A stretch of DNA of 64,000 bases, from the NCBI GenBank assembly GCA_963457665.1, contig OY735237.1, forward strand, positions 7,371,797-7,435,796, read 5' to 3'. The notes below the pieces were generated by a model. The model was not told where the DNA came from, made no database searches, and was given only the letters and a program-made list of their open reading frames with translations. Positions 1 through 10,853 of the stretch are shown piece after piece; the stretch's first letter is position 1; each line of letters opens with the position of its first letter. This stretch comes from Thysanoteuthis rhombus (Eukaryota; Mollusca; Cephalopoda; Oegopsida; Thysanoteuthidae). Position numbers and translations under genes: made by a program.

Positions 1-878
1 ACACGTGGCACATTAACCGACGTATAGAGTTTTCAGTTATTGATGAGACAGTCCTATGATGTTGTCTTCTGTTATTCATCGGTTATTTTAGAAATTCAAT
101 ACCACTGAATTCATTATGAAAAACATTCGAAAATCACTGCTATCAAAGTGATCACTGTAGACAGTGGCGATTAAGCTTGAATGACGTTTTAGCAGGTACT
201 AGAGTCTTGTCGAACAAAATATATATTTTATCGGTGAAGGGAGTGACGCCTCTTTGGGGCTTATGGCCTTTAAGTCTAATTTCATTTATCACCCATCGCC
301 AGCACTCGAAAATCCTTCAGAACAGCAACATTTAATATCTGAAGACTGACATCAATAGCAAAACAATTACTCGCCAAATATATGGTCATATAATACTTTG
401 ACATCAGCTTCCAAGGAACTAAGATCGTTAAAATGGAGACGCTAATGTAAACGGACATATACTACTTTGTTCCCTTATTCAAAGATTCAGGATTAATTTA
501 GATAAAACGACAATCATTTCCAAAAAAAAAAAAGAAAAAAAAAGAAAAAAAAAGATAAAAGAACTAGACTACAAAGGATCGGCTCCTCAATTCACAAAAA
601 GAAGTGGACCAAAATATCAATGAAAGCTGCCCAACAAACGATCAATCAAAAGGCAACGCACTGGAGGAAACAGATCAATTATATGTCCACCCGTTGGAGG
701 ACACGATGTGAAAACAATAGAAGAAACGCTTTACCATCAAATGCAGAGATATGAATGTCGTTATTGGGAAGAAAAACAAAGAAATCAAGGAAAGACGAAC
801 CGAAAACAAAGGTGCGTTGAAAAGACCGGCGGACAAGTTATGTGATGTGATGCCTCCGTAGGAATAGCTTTGTTGTAT
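1..878. other. Unassigned AT-rich sequence
   Basis: No gene, RNA or repeat also present elsewhere in the window was recognised. Adenine-rich runs lie near 521-557. The segment from about 640 to 878 precedes an AAT microsatellite and a LINE tail and could be older LINE sequence, but its translations gave no recognisable motif. Confidence 0.5.
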
Positions 879-879
879 C

Positions 880-920
<41 letters not shown>

Positions 921-937
921 TGATAATAATAATAATA
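879..937. repeat. (AAT)n microsatellite
   Basis: About 19 AAT units with two ATG-type interruptions, directly abutting the LINE coding fragment at 938. Isoleucine codons (ATA) run straight into the conserved GALG motif, where related proteins usually carry a short valine/isoleucine run. The array may have grown inside the LINE gene or may be the tail of a different upstream element. Confidence 0.9.
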
Positions 938-1072
938 GGTGCACTAGGAACTGTCCAAGAGACACTGAGGGCAAGACTGGAGGAGCTCGGGATAAAAAGA
1001 AGGATTGAGACTGTACAGATCTCAGTACTGCTAGGAACTGCACGGATACTGAGGAAAGTGCTTGAAATATAA
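938..1072 (+). pseudogene. C-terminal fragment of an R4/Dong/NeSL-like LINE polyprotein
   Basis: Frame 938-1072 encodes 44 residues and a TAA stop. It starts GALGTVQETLRARLEELGIK and ends in the motif LLGTARILRKVLEI. The pairing GALG...LLGTARILRKVL is what I recall from the extreme C terminus of LINE polyproteins whose last domain is a restriction-like endonuclease (R4, Dong and NeSL relatives). Only this tail is present: reverse transcriptase and endonuclease catalytic parts are missing, as expected from 5' truncation on insertion. The family call rests on memory of the motif, not on a search; another LINE clade with a similar tail is possible. Confidence 0.6.
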
Positions 1073-1374
1073 GGACTGGCACATAAGATCTTAGCAGTGG
1101 CTTAACAGAGGAAGGAAAATGAAAGCGATATGAACCACAGCACTGGCGTGATAGTCGAGAGGGAGAAGAGATGTAGGCTGAAGACCTGAGGAGATTTACT
1201 GTCACTCAGCCTACAGCAATGACCACCGGGCAACTGGTGTGAAACTGTAAACCACAATATTACTATGGTCTATGAGAACGAGGAGTGGAGGGCTGGAGAC
1301 TTGAGAAGAATAGCTGTCACTCAACTTGCAGCGATAACCACCGGGCAACTGGTGTGAGATTGTAAATGATGATG

Positions 1375-1405
<31 letters not shown>
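938..1405 (+). mobile_element. R4/Dong-like LINE 3' end, copy 1
   Basis: The coding end at 1072 is followed by an untranslated region with two tandem versions of a roughly 120 bp module, each containing GTCACTCA, then CCACCGGGCAACTGGTGTGA, near 1190-1245 and 1310-1365. The element ends in an AAT/ATG-rich tail (about 1366-1405). The same module pair and an AAT tail recur at 11545-11862, so this is a true 3' end shared by two insertions. Confidence 0.7.
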
Positions 1406-1418
<13 letters not shown>

Positions 1419-1634
1419 GATAATTATGTTTTGATTCATTACTTTCATGTCAGAACATAAACATCCAAAATGACAGGTTTATTCATGTATGAATCGGCCC
1501 TAAAGAGCCTAAAGCTATTGAGTTATCTCTTTTTTAAAAATTCTAATATCTGAATTTTACATTTTCTTTAAAGTCTCAACTCAACTCTGGCTATTTCAAT
1601 GTGTCATCAAACGTTTTAGGTCTTGAGAGTTTTT
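1406..1634. other. Unassigned; SINE-like scrap near 1572-1612
   Basis: A short phrase CTCAACTCAACTCTGGCTAT is close to one at 63690-63720 in a tRNA-type repeat, so a piece of that SINE family may lie here. The rest shows nothing recognisable. Confidence 0.3.
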
Positions 1635-1783
1635 ACGACGTAATCTATGACGTAATTGTTATGTCATAATAGGTTCGTAAATTAACCAATGGGATGCGTC
1701 AATGACAAAGAAATAAACAGATAAATGCATATAAGCTCTTCATATGGTTATACTCAAGAACAAGCTCTGGCAGAAGAGTAAGT
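1635..1783 (+). promoter_or_regulatory. Core-promoter-like cluster (CRE, CCAAT, TATA) with a following splice donor
   Basis: Seen in order on the plus strand: two CRE-like sites (ACGACGTAAT at 1635 and TGACGTAA at 1648-1655), a near-CRE ATGTCATA at 1661, a CCAAT box at 1686-1690, a TATAAG box at 1730-1735 and a good donor GTAAGT at 1778-1783. The spacing suits transcription starting near 1757-1762 and a very short first exon. Chance is a real possibility in 64 kb of AT-rich DNA, and no downstream exon was identified. A relic promoter of a mobile element is another option. Confidence 0.25.
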
Positions 1784-2057
1784 AAACATTTGGTAATTAT
1801 TAATAACGACTAGAGCTCGGATCAAGATTTAGCTTAAGAAAGCTCAACAGAATTTTCTTTCCGAAACATTCTATGTTGACCATAGACTTTGCAAGTAGTA
1901 AATTTGGTTAGTAATGTTTTGTTCAACCCATCATTGCACAAATGAACTTACAACAAATGAAGTTTGTCTCATCGTATAAATATCAATTCATTATTCGTTG
2001 TTGATCCTAGATTCTTGAACATCGTATACGTTAAATGTAATGTTGTTAGACAGTGAT

Positions 2058-2452
2058 TATTTCTCCTTGGCTATCACTTAATAGAAACCGTCACGTGACC
2101 AACGTCTTTTGGTAGTATGACGTGTTGGGGGTGATTAATGAATAAGTCATTTCTCTGGCCATTTTGTTGAGCAGTGATCACTAAAAAAGTCTGGAATATC
2201 GGGAAAAAAAAGTGTGACCAATGTATTTTAGCAGCATGCACGTTCAGTGTGAAAGTAATCAATTTAACAGAAACTTACATCTCAAACTGAATAACTTCCC
2301 AAAAACCTGTTATAGGGAGGGGTTCAAAACCAAAGTAAAAGTTGAAATTTTAATCCGTCTAGCTTCATTGTTTTAGTTTCTACACGTGACCCATACATCT
2401 ATCTAGCCAACCAGACAAACTTAAAAACTGAGGAAACATATGTCAATATTGG
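2058..2452 (+). repeat. Family A interspersed repeat, copy 1
   Basis: Opens with AATAGAAACCGTCACGTGAC and ends with the family's closing block (CCAGACAAACTTAAAAACTG, then a GGAAACATATGTC phrase). The middle has the family's TGATCA-centred phrases and GGTCAATTTAGCATA-like region in worn form. It encodes no protein. Confidence 0.75.
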
Positions 2453-3009
2453 CTGTGCAGATGTTCATATTTTTGGTGATACACATGTTCCGGCAAGAAA
2501 AATAAGGATAAAGTGATCAGCAGTAAACTGTAAACGTTCGTCGTAAGGCTATTCGTTTTAACGGCCGTATATGATTGCACACGCGTTCTAACGGCGCGTT
2601 TGTTCTTATATTATCTCAAGACCATTGTTCGTGATTATACTTTTTCCCGAAGCAAAAAGAGAATAATTTGTTTGTCATATTTTCTAATTTGCATACTATA
2701 TTTTTATGAATCTGCTATAACAGTGAATCAATTGTAACTGGTACCGTTATAACGAGAGTCTACTTGAAATGTGCTGTTGTAACGTAAAAATGGTGTTGAT
2801 TTTTTTCAATCTTACTCTTGTAATCGAGATATGATGGGGATGTGGATTATGGCAGTCATGTTATTTAATCCATCTGTTTTTTATTCTCCTACTTTAAGAA
2901 TCCACATCCGGTTTGCCAGACCCAGAGCTCTGTTAACTGTACATTTCAGTCTCATATTTCTTACTCTCTCCGTTGCCAGCTTCTCTCAACACAGAACAGG
3001 AGGATGGAG
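2453..3009. other. Unassigned sequence
   Basis: No repeat, RNA or coding signal seen. A 99-codon frame at 2831-3130 runs into the SINE at 3010 and is considered spurious. Confidence 0.45.
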
Positions 3010-3290
3010 GTGTCATATATCAATGTTTCCAACTTTTACAATTTCAACATTAACACCCTGTTTCAACATGAATTCGTTGGTGTTAACTCAGTGGCAAAAT
3101 AAATCCCTTTTTACTGAAACTTTGATGTGAAAAGTGACCAAAAAGCATTAATCAAGGTGACCAAAAGCTAAAAAAAATGGAAAAAAAGTATCAATAAGTG
3201 TTGAAAGAATTTGTCTTAGCCGGAGTTTGAACACGGTTCGCCGACTCTATTTTCCCTGCTAACCGTTAGACGTATCTCCATTGATTTTGT
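3010..3290 (-). mobile_element. tRNA-derived SINE (SINE-1), copy 1
   Basis: Read on the minus strand, the head near 3290-3215 has an A-box-like start and a B box GTTCAAACTCC. The body runs toward 3010 and contains CAACTTTTACAATTTCAACA on the plus strand, shared with the copies at 10005 and 50494. A and B boxes are the internal RNA polymerase III promoter. No open frame. Confidence 0.65.
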
Positions 3291-3334
3291 GAACTCGTAA
3301 CCTTTGATACAATTATTAAAAAATCGTCGACTAA

Positions 3335-3722
3335 AACTTTCAACGTAGGTTTCTTCAGTTTTTAAGTCTCTCTGTCTGTTTAACAATGCATGAATGTATC
3401 GCACGTACAGTCAAGTGGGCATACAGTTTAAAGTTTTAGTCTTTATCAGGTCGAGAAAAGACCGTTTCGTTCAATTTCTCCTTGATATTTTTGGTGTGTT
3501 GATCAATTTGTAAAGTTCATGCTAAATTGACCCCTTAGTTTATGCCCAGCAGCATTCACGATTGTTTTTGTCTTAAAAATTCAGACTTTTTTTGGTGATC
3601 ACGAATGGTTAAAAAAGTAACATCCGTTGGTCACACTTTTTTTCTATTTTTGATTGATCACTCCCAACACTGCATTCTGCAGGTCATTCTGTTGGTCATG
3701 TGACAGTTTCTATTGAATGAAT
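3335..3722 (-). repeat. Family A interspersed repeat, copy 2
   Basis: Reverse orientation. The closing block (GTAGGTTTCTTCAGTTTTTA) is at 3344 and the opening block (CAGTTTCTATTGAATGA) at 3705-3722. It lies directly beside SINE-1 copy 1. Confidence 0.75.
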
Positions 3723-3889
3723 AAGCAGAAATTTTATCTGTAAACTTAATTCCAAGAAAGGATCGAAATCAAATCGGGAATTTTTTTCCATTCGAGTGGG
3801 TTGTTGATATTAAATACAGTAAACTTTCGTTGTTAGGGCATTCATTCTACCAGCGATACATAATGACACACACTATTCACAGGCCTTTC

Positions 3890-4483
3890 CCAAGGACACT
3901 AATAATAAGTTGAACTTCTTCAGGAAGGAAGAAAATAAAGGAGAGCAAAGAAAGAGAGAAGAAAGATAAAATTGAATGAAAAATGCCGAGAAAAGTGTGA
4001 TATCTCGCTAGAATTGGAGAGAGGTTAAGCGAGTGAAAAAAACTCTAGTCATTGCAACTCTTTCACGGAAGGAAAGTGAGAGCAAGGAAAGAAAGAAAAG
4101 AGAAAAGAAAGGAAAGCGACGAAAAAAAGGGAGAGGAAGAAAAAGGAGAGCAAGGTAACGAGTGCCCACAGAGAAGAGAGCAAATGATAAAGGAGAGAGA
4201 GTCATGAATAAAAAAAAAAGAGAGCAAGGAAGAAAAGAGAGGGAAATAAAGAAAAGGGAGAGCAAGGATCAAAGAAGAAAAAGGAAAAGAAGAGAGAAAG
4301 AAGAGAGAAAAAAAAGAAAAAGAGCGCCATGGAGAAAAAGTTGAGCAAGAAGAAAAAGAGGGGGAGAAAAAAAGGAAATGAAAAGGACACCGAGCAATAA
4401 AAAAGCGAGCAAGGAATGAACAGGAGAGCAAGGAATAAAAAGGAAAGCAGGAAGAAAAGGAGAACCAGGAAGGAAGAGAAGAA

Positions 4484-4561
<78 letters not shown>

Positions 4562-5160
4562 TTAAAAAGGGAGTAAGAAATAAAAAGGACAGCAAGGAAA
4601 AAGACACAATGAAGGAAAGGGAGAGGGTAGAATAAAAAAGAAAGCAGGAAGAGAAGGAGAGCCAGGAAGGAAGAGAAGAAGTATGGGGGGAGAGAGAGAC
4701 AGAGAGAGACAGAGAAAGAGGTTTAAAAGGGGAGCAAGAAATAAAAAGGACAGCAAGGAAAAAAAACAATGAAGGAAAGGGAGAGGGTAAGGAATAAAAA
4801 AGGATAGCAGGGAGAAAAGGAGAGCAAGGAAGAGAAAAGAAGAGCCAGGTAAAAGAGGAGCTAGGGAGAGAGCGAAGATCAAGGAAGAAAAAAGAGGTTG
4901 TGAAAAAGAAATAAAAAGATCTTTGAAAAAAATGAAAAGTAAGAATAAAAAAAAGCGAGGAGAAACACACAAAAAACAACAAAAAGCGGAATAAACAAAA
5001 AATATATGCGTCAAGTGAACAACAAGTCTGAATTCAAAACCAAAAAGAAAAGCATGATAAAAATCCTCTGCAAACGATAATAAAGAATAAAAAGTGGGAA
5101 AAAAGAATTTGAGAAAAGAAATGATCCGTAAAGAATAAAAAGATGGTAGAAAGTATGAAG
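3890..5160. repeat. 1.2 kb purine-strand minisatellite with an embedded (GA)n array
   Basis: The plus strand is almost pure A and G for more than a kilobase. A loose unit of about 20-25 bp (GGAGAGCAAGGAATAAAAAG and variants) repeats throughout. A pure GA array lies at about 4488-4559. A larger unit of roughly 180 bp is duplicated: 4432-4620 and 4621-4795 match closely, differing mainly in GA array length, and a third partial unit begins near 4796. The long minus-strand frames here encode only Phe, Ser and Leu runs and are artefacts of composition. Such mirror-rich purine tracts can form triplex DNA. Confidence 0.9.
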
Positions 5161-5171
5161 AAACAAAACTG

Positions 5172-5605
5172 GTCTGGTCAGTCGCTAATAGAAACCATTA
5201 AATGACCAACGTCTCTCAGCAAAATTCTGTGTTGAGGGTGATCAACTAAAAAGTCGAAAAAGGGGGGGTCGATGGATAAGTTACTCCGCTCGACTTGTTG
5301 AGTAACGATGATTAAAAAATCTGAATTTTTATAATACAAACGTGGATTCTACTGGACAAAAACTAAGGGATCAATTTGGCATGAACTCATGTTGCAAACT
5401 GAACCCCCACTAAAAAAATAACCCAGGGTCGAAATTTGAAGGAAAAAAAATAACACATTTCCAGACATAGTAAAGAGAAAATGTTGAAAAACTCCACATT
5501 CTATATCCTTTAGTGGGACTTGTACCCGCGATACATACATAAAAAGCCAGCCAGACCAACTAAAAAACTAAAGAAACCTATTTTGACAATTTTGGTGACT
5601 GAATT
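5172..5605 (+). repeat. Family A interspersed repeat, copy 3
   Basis: Near full length: opening CTGGTCTGGTCAGTCGCTAA, central TGATCA phrases, the GGGATCAATTTGGCATGAAC block at 5367, and the closing CCAGCCAGACCAACTAAAAA block near 5545. Confidence 0.8.
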
Positions 5606-6199
5606 GCTTACTGATAAGAATGAAGAGTAGGAATTAGTTGATCAGATAAAAAAAAATGTGATTACTTTCTTATAGATGTTCAGTATTGAATATGTTGATC
5701 AAATACAAAATAGGACAAAGAACCCAGACAACGATTGTGAGGGATAACCTAATTCAGATAAGTCCAAGTGAGTTGTGGTGTACTGAAAACACCGGAGATT
5801 AGACTTAGTCACTGGTGTGGGCTATAGAGTCGTGAGAGATGGATGGGAGTTGGGTTTGGCCCCGCTTATGGCGTGGTTGATCAGATCAAACACGCAGTTA
5901 TAATTTAATCTGGAACCGTCGGTAATACTTTTCTAATTTTGGAAAGCGATCGATTTTTCTGTTTCTGGATCTGGGAAATTAGTTCGTTGGTCTGTTCCTA
6001 AGATATGGCGACTTCTTTCGCCCACGTGTCACTCGGAAAGGAATCAAGTGGCGGTTCGGTATTGAAATGACGGGAGCCAGGGAATGGGGATGGCTAATTA
6101 ATTCTTCGGGATCCTTTACAGCGAGAAATTGGTGGAAATGACTTTTGGGAATCGCTGACTTCACCTTTTCCTAATATCGAACATATTAAGATCACAAAT
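5606..6199. other. Unassigned sequence
   Basis: Somewhat more GC-balanced than its surroundings (5690-5900), but no coding frame longer than about 60 codons and no family shared with the rest of the window. Confidence 0.45.
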
Positions 6200-6202
6200 C
6201 CG

Positions 6203-6428
6203 GTTAGTCACTCGATACAGACCGTCCCATGACCAACGTCTTTTGGCAGCATATTATGTTGGCGGTGATCAATTAAAAAATTAGGAAAAAAAGCGATGAT
6301 TAATGAATAAGTTACTTCTCTTTCCATTTGTTGGACCACTAAAAAGTTTGGATTTACAATAAACACGCATGAACGCTGCCGGATACAAACTGAGGGGTCA
6401 ATTTGGCATGAACTTATATTGTAAATCA
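6203..6428 (+). repeat. Family A interspersed repeat, copy 4 (left half only)
   Basis: Has the opening GGTTAGTCACTCGATACAGA and the central TTTGGCATGAACTTA block, then the family match stops near 6428. The 3' half is absent. Confidence 0.75.
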
Positions 6429-6871
6429 TGTCATCGTAGAAGTCAGTTTCTTAATGATGTCACGTCTTTAGTGACATCAGACCTCTTTTCCCCTTCTTAT
6501 CTCTATTATTTAACGTAACTGGGATAGACCAACCGTCCGATTGACCAAAAAGCGTCCTATTCAGATATGGGGACTCACCTAAATATTTCTGATTCATATG
6601 TCAATGTCAAGCAAATGCGAATTTTTTATCCGATTCAAATTTTCATTTCCCATTATACAGTAGTCTCCAGTTATTACCGTACCATAATTGATTTAAGAAT
6701 GTCGTTAGTATGGATTTGCTGTTATACCAACTTTATTTTTATTCGTTGAGTATTAATAATGGCAAACTATAAATTACAGACAAAAATAAATTTTAATTAC
6801 ACAATCACGGTGTAATTTCCCATGCACGGATTACAGGTCCTCAATAAAATAATTGAACCAAAAAGTCACAG
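6429..6871. other. Unassigned AT-rich sequence
   Basis: A small inverted pair around TCACGTCTTTAGTGACATCA near 6460 is the only structure noticed. No gene or family match. Confidence 0.4.
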
Positions 6872-7303
6872 GACTGGTTAGTCATTCAATAGAAGCCGTT
6901 ATATGACCAACATTTTTGGCGGCATGCTGTGGCGGTGATGATCAATTAAATAATTGCAAAAAAAGGTGATCAATGAATAAACCACCTTCTCTTGGTTGAT
7001 GATGTTTAAAATAGTCTGAATTTTCAAATACCAAATGAAGACATCTGATGGATAAATATAGCTTAAAACTACATTGCAAATTACCCCCCAACTAAAAAAA
7101 AGAACTATTTTAGAGGGATTTAAAAAAAAGAAAAAAAGTTTTTTCTCAAGAAAATAAGAAGTGAATGTTTAAATCTTCAACAATTTAGCTACATTAGTGC
7201 GGTCTGCACGCATGATACATACATAGCCAGTCAGTCAGCAAGACCAGCTTAAAAACTGAGGGAAACTTAAGTTGACAGTTTTGCTGACAGTTTTAGTTGA
7301 CGC
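6872..7303 (+). repeat. Family A interspersed repeat, copy 5
   Basis: Near full length, from GGACTGGTTAGTCATTCAAT to the closing GTTGACAGTTTTGCTGACAG block near 7270-7300. It contains the CAGCCAGACC-like phrase in the form GTCAGCAAGACCAGC. Confidence 0.8.
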
Positions 7304-7685
7304 TTTCTCATCATGATAATCATATTCATGGTAAGATGTAATTGATTGTTTCCATAGGCGTCGGTAAATTCTAGGAAAATACCTTGGACAAGCAAAAATT
7401 TAATGCAAAAAATGAAGGAATTGTTTATCCGACGTAAAAACAATACAAAACTGTTTAGCCGAATCAATGAAGAAAATTGATATTTTACTGATTGCAAAGC
7501 AGTTTTTTTTTACTGACTGAGCCAAGCTTTCAAATCTTACAAATTTGCAAAAACTTGTGTTACAATCATGCAAGGGCTTCATTCTAATAAATACATTTAT
7601 CTTAGGGGAAATACATATTTATATAGATTTCTTAATTTTTTGTACCGTACAAAAGTAGCGACAATCAACTTCAGTCAGAATAGAA
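7304..7685. other. Unassigned AT-rich sequence
   Basis: Nothing recognised. Two overlapping minus-strand frames of 60 and 76 codons show no motif. Confidence 0.4.
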
Positions 7686-7689
7686 ACAC

Positions 7690-8315
7690 GACTGAAGTTT
7701 GACACTGCAGTAAAAATGAAGCACTGAAGAAAGTAGACCACTACATTTACATTGGACAACGAACGTCCACAGAATCCTCAAAAGAAGGAGAATTCAAGCG
7801 AAGAATCGTTCTAGAATGAAAAAGCTTTCGGTAGAGCAAGCTGAATCTTGAAGAAAAAAAAAATTCCATTAATCCTAAATAGAAAGGTACACAACAAATG
7901 CATCTTCCCAATAGTCACCAACAGAACTGAAACACGGAACCCAACCAAAAGACTGAGCCTCAAGCTGAGAACTATGCGACGTGCATTTGAAAGAATCATG
8001 CCTAATATCACATGGATAAATCACAAAACAGCACAATATATTATAAAAAAGACAGGAGTCAGAGATATCATAGAAAACTCAAATAGCAATGCGTTGCCCA
8101 CGCTGAATAAAAGTCAGACAGCCACTGGACATCACAACCTACAACGTGGATCCCAAAAGATCATACGTGAAAACACCACTGGCAAAATATGAGATGGTGT
8201 GACGAGCTAGTCAAGCTCAGAAAATAATGGCACGGCGACGCCCATGATAGAAAGGTCTGGCAAATCTCGGAGAAGGTCAATGTCCAACGACGGACGCTAA
8301 AAGGCTACTGCTGCT
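7690..8315 (+). mobile_element. RTE LINE 3' end, copy 1
   Basis: Reading across frames, the remnant shows the order typical of RTE-type endonuclease-reverse transcriptase C termini: VDHYIYIGQR, a basic RRVYNQ-like stretch, AETWNLTKR-like, RDHKTAQYI-like, then RRDAHDREVWRI-like. It ends with the family phrase for GLCPTTDVKRLL followed by TGCTGCT near 8310. No catalytic reverse-transcriptase domain is included. Several stops and frame changes show it is long dead. Confidence 0.8.
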
Positions 8316-8617
8316 TAATTAAAGAGCAAATATGAATCTGTATGATAGCAGGCTTGTTGGACTTGTTTGGTAACTTGCATACGTTCATGCGTGATATATA
8401 TTCAATTCAGTTTCGTGATGTTGTTGATTCTTCTCTGGAACTTTCAGATTTCAATTTTTCTCATTTCCGATCATTAGTAGTGAACGGGTTTCGATACCAG
8501 GTAAAAACTAAGATTTCCAATATCGATTGTCTAGGTATGGCCTCCACACTTGGTGGACAAGCGCAGTCTAATCTTCCTATTAGGCACCGCCAACCATAAC
8601 TTCCATCCAAACAATCT
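8316..8617. other. Unassigned sequence between a LINE tail and family A
   Basis: An 85-codon plus-strand frame at 8342-8599 has no recognisable motif. Nothing else seen. Confidence 0.4.
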
Positions 8618-9068
8618 TAATAGGTTTCTTCCATTTTCAAATTGGTCTGGCTGGCTGGCTGGCTATGTCTGTATGTATGTATGTGAATGTATGTGGATGT
8701 ATCATGCGTAGAGGCCCTACGAATGGAGCTAGAGGGATGACATTTTCAACACTTACCCTTTATCTTGTCGAGAAAAAAAAAACTTTTTTTTTCGTGATTT
8801 TCCCTCTAGATAAGTTTTTCTTAGGGGGACTTCAATTTTCAATAAAAGTTTTTTGCCAAATTGACCCCTTAGTTTGTGCCTGACTGTATTCACCTTCGTC
8901 TTTCCTGAAATTCAGACTTTTTAGTGATCATCCTACAAAAAAAAAAAAAAGATGGAAAAGCAACGTATTCGTTGATCACCCCTTTTTCCAATTTTTTGAT
9001 TGATCAACCTCAGCACAGCACACTGTAAAAGACGTTGCTCAAGTGACGGTTTCTATTGAGTGATTAAC
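8618..9068 (-). repeat. Family A interspersed repeat, copy 6
   Basis: Reverse orientation, near full length: TTGGTCTGGCTGGCTGGCTG near 8643, a TGTATG run, the ATTGACCCCTTAGTTTGTGC phrase near 8859, and a clean end GACGGTTTCTATTGAGTGAT at 9043-9063. Confidence 0.85.
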
Positions 9069-9490
9069 CGAACCTGTTCTTCTTTTTCTCCATCAGGATA
9101 GCAAACCAGTCGAGAGAAAGAAATCCCTGTTCATTTCTGTAAATGAATCCCAAAGCTTCAATGCATTCTTATTTAAATTCTCATTTAGATAGATCTTCTG
9201 TCTCGATAATGGAATGACACTGGTGACCTCTCCAGGGAGAAAGCCCAGTGATAAGCATATAGAAATCTTGGGATGCCCAATCGTCAGGATCCCTTTTCAG
9301 TTTCGCTGATGTAGTTCACAAGAAAGCGCAGCGCATCTTCTTTGGCATGAGCTTAGTTGCAGGATATACCGGATGTGTGTCTAATTTGGTATCAAATCGC
9401 CTCAAGGTTGCTTTACTTTCCGGTTTGGAATCAGATCCTTGACTGGTTACTTCCTCAAAGGAAGAGAGTCCAGTCTGTCTTGCTTTTTCA
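9069..9490. other. Unassigned; hydrophilic minus-strand frame at 9316-9525
   Basis: The 69-codon minus frame has a mixed, protein-like composition (it includes SSFEEVTSQGSDSKPESKA), unlike the low-complexity frames elsewhere. No family was recognised, no splice sites stand out, and its first codons overlap a SINE fragment. Probably element-derived or chance. Confidence 0.25.
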
Positions 9491-9493
9491 TCC

Positions 9494-9556
9494 ATAACTA
9501 GGGGTAGGAGGAAAGATGGATTCATACCTTTCCCAATGACATTATTGCCGAGGATA
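9494..9556 (-). mobile_element. tRNA-SINE body fragment (SINE-2 type)
   Basis: Shares GATTCATACCT(T/G)TCCCAA and the following ATTATTG phrase with the SINE at 46265-46425. The head is missing and the sequence gives way to the CAT array of the adjacent RTE LINE tail. Confidence 0.55.
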
Positions 9557-9562
9557 TTTATC

Positions 9563-9565
9563 GAC

Positions 9566-9608
<43 letters not shown>

Positions 9609-9955
9609 AGCAGCCTTTTAGCGCCTGCTATTGGACACAGACCTTTCTCAAGATTCGCCATGCCTCTCTATCATAGATACCCCGCGGCCAATACTTTCTA
9701 AACTTGTCTAGTTAGTCACACTATCTCATATTTGACAGTTTTGCATATGATCTCTGAAGATTCGTGTTGATAGCTTTGATGCCCAGCGGTTTTCTGACAT
9801 CTTTGCAACATGACCAGCCCTTTGCTTTCCAAGTTTTCGAATTGTTTCTGATATTTAGGACTCCTTTGTTTTTTTCTAATATACTGTGCTGTCTTGTGAT
9901 CTCTCCACGTGAAATTGAGCATAATTTTCTCCGGTGCAAGTTATCGCTTGTAGGT
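9563..9955 (-). mobile_element. RTE LINE 3' end, copy 2
   Basis: Minus orientation. The 3' tail is (CAT)n then (CAG)n at 9563-9614, followed by the signature GACACAGACCTTTCTCAAGA. The minus-strand frame 9716-9922 reads MLNFTWRDHKTAQYIRKKQR, matching the conserved RTE phrase. Truncated before AETWNLTKR. Confidence 0.85.
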
Positions 9956-10004
9956 CATTTTCACTTTGCTTTTTCAGTCTTCAGTTTAAACTTGTAAGGT
10001 TTTA

Positions 10005-10268
10005 GTGTATTCAACTTTTACAATTTTAACATCAGTAAGCTATTTTAACATGGTTTTACCGATCTTGGTTCTGTTGTATGACTACCTGCTTTTTTACTAA
10101 CCCTTTGATGTCAGAAGTGGCCGAAATATATTGCCTAATGTGACAATAAGTAAAAGGAAAAAGTTATTATAAACGATTTTGACCGGAATTCGAACTCCAC
10201 TCGCCGATTCCTTCGTCCACGCCGTTAACAGCTGCGCCATCCAAGATATATCAGTGGTTAATTAAAGA
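10005..10268 (-). mobile_element. tRNA-derived SINE (SINE-1), copy 2
   Basis: On the minus strand the head reads TGGCGCAGCTGTTAACG (A box) and GAGTTCGAATTCC (B box), about 35 bp apart. The body includes the plus-strand phrase CAACTTTTACAATTTTAACA and ACCCTTTGATGTCAGAAGTG, shared with copies at 3010 and 50494. This is the best preserved SINE-1 head in the window. Confidence 0.8.
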
Positions 10269-10757
10269 CGACAGTCGATTATTCAGAAAAAAAGCTCGCT
10301 AACCACGAACAGGCTTTTAGTTGATCATTTATATGTTTACAATTATTTATCTATCAAATAAAAATGCCTCTACGGAAATCTCTGTAAACGATTCTCATTA
10401 TAAATACGTATTTAACATTAAAAACACTTTAATCCAAGGTATAAAAAAGCATGAAACCTTATGCGAAGAATAAACAAGCTTATCAGTAAAGAGAAACATT
10501 TACCAGGCTCATTTATCTATTTCTTTTTCAGAAATTCTATATATTTCAGCTGATAACTACCAAAATTGACCTATCAATTTATTTTCTCTCCCGGATGATC
10601 TAAATTTATCTGAGCAACTCTTTAAGCTATTTATACATGTACTGTGTTTTACATAAGATGATAAACTTATCATTGGCTTAGTAAAAGATAGGGAAACTAG
10701 ACTCGCTGCTTCAGGGTCAAACTACACTCCGAGTCTACTGGTGCAGCCTGTACACGT
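10269..10757. other. Unassigned AT-rich sequence
   Basis: No coding frame of interest and no match to other parts of the window. Confidence 0.4.
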
Positions 10758-10785
10758 AACTCTCTCTCTCTCTCTCTCTCTCTCT

Positions 10786-10850
<65 letters not shown>
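10758..10850. repeat. Compound (CT)n-(TA)n microsatellite
   Basis: CT repeats at 10758-10786 run into more than 30 TA units, ending at 10850. Confidence 0.95.

Positions 10851-10853
<3 letters not shown>

Noticed and set aside
4008-5014. Several long minus-strand frames (up to 237 codons) rich in Phe, Ser and Leu
   Set aside because: They are translations of the polypyrimidine complement of a GA-rich minisatellite; overlapping frames on the same strand are all open, which is expected from composition.
9563-9614. CRISPR-like or regulatory repeat array
   Set aside because: The CAT/CAG run is the 3' tail of a LINE, repeated at every other RTE copy; and the sequence is animal DNA.
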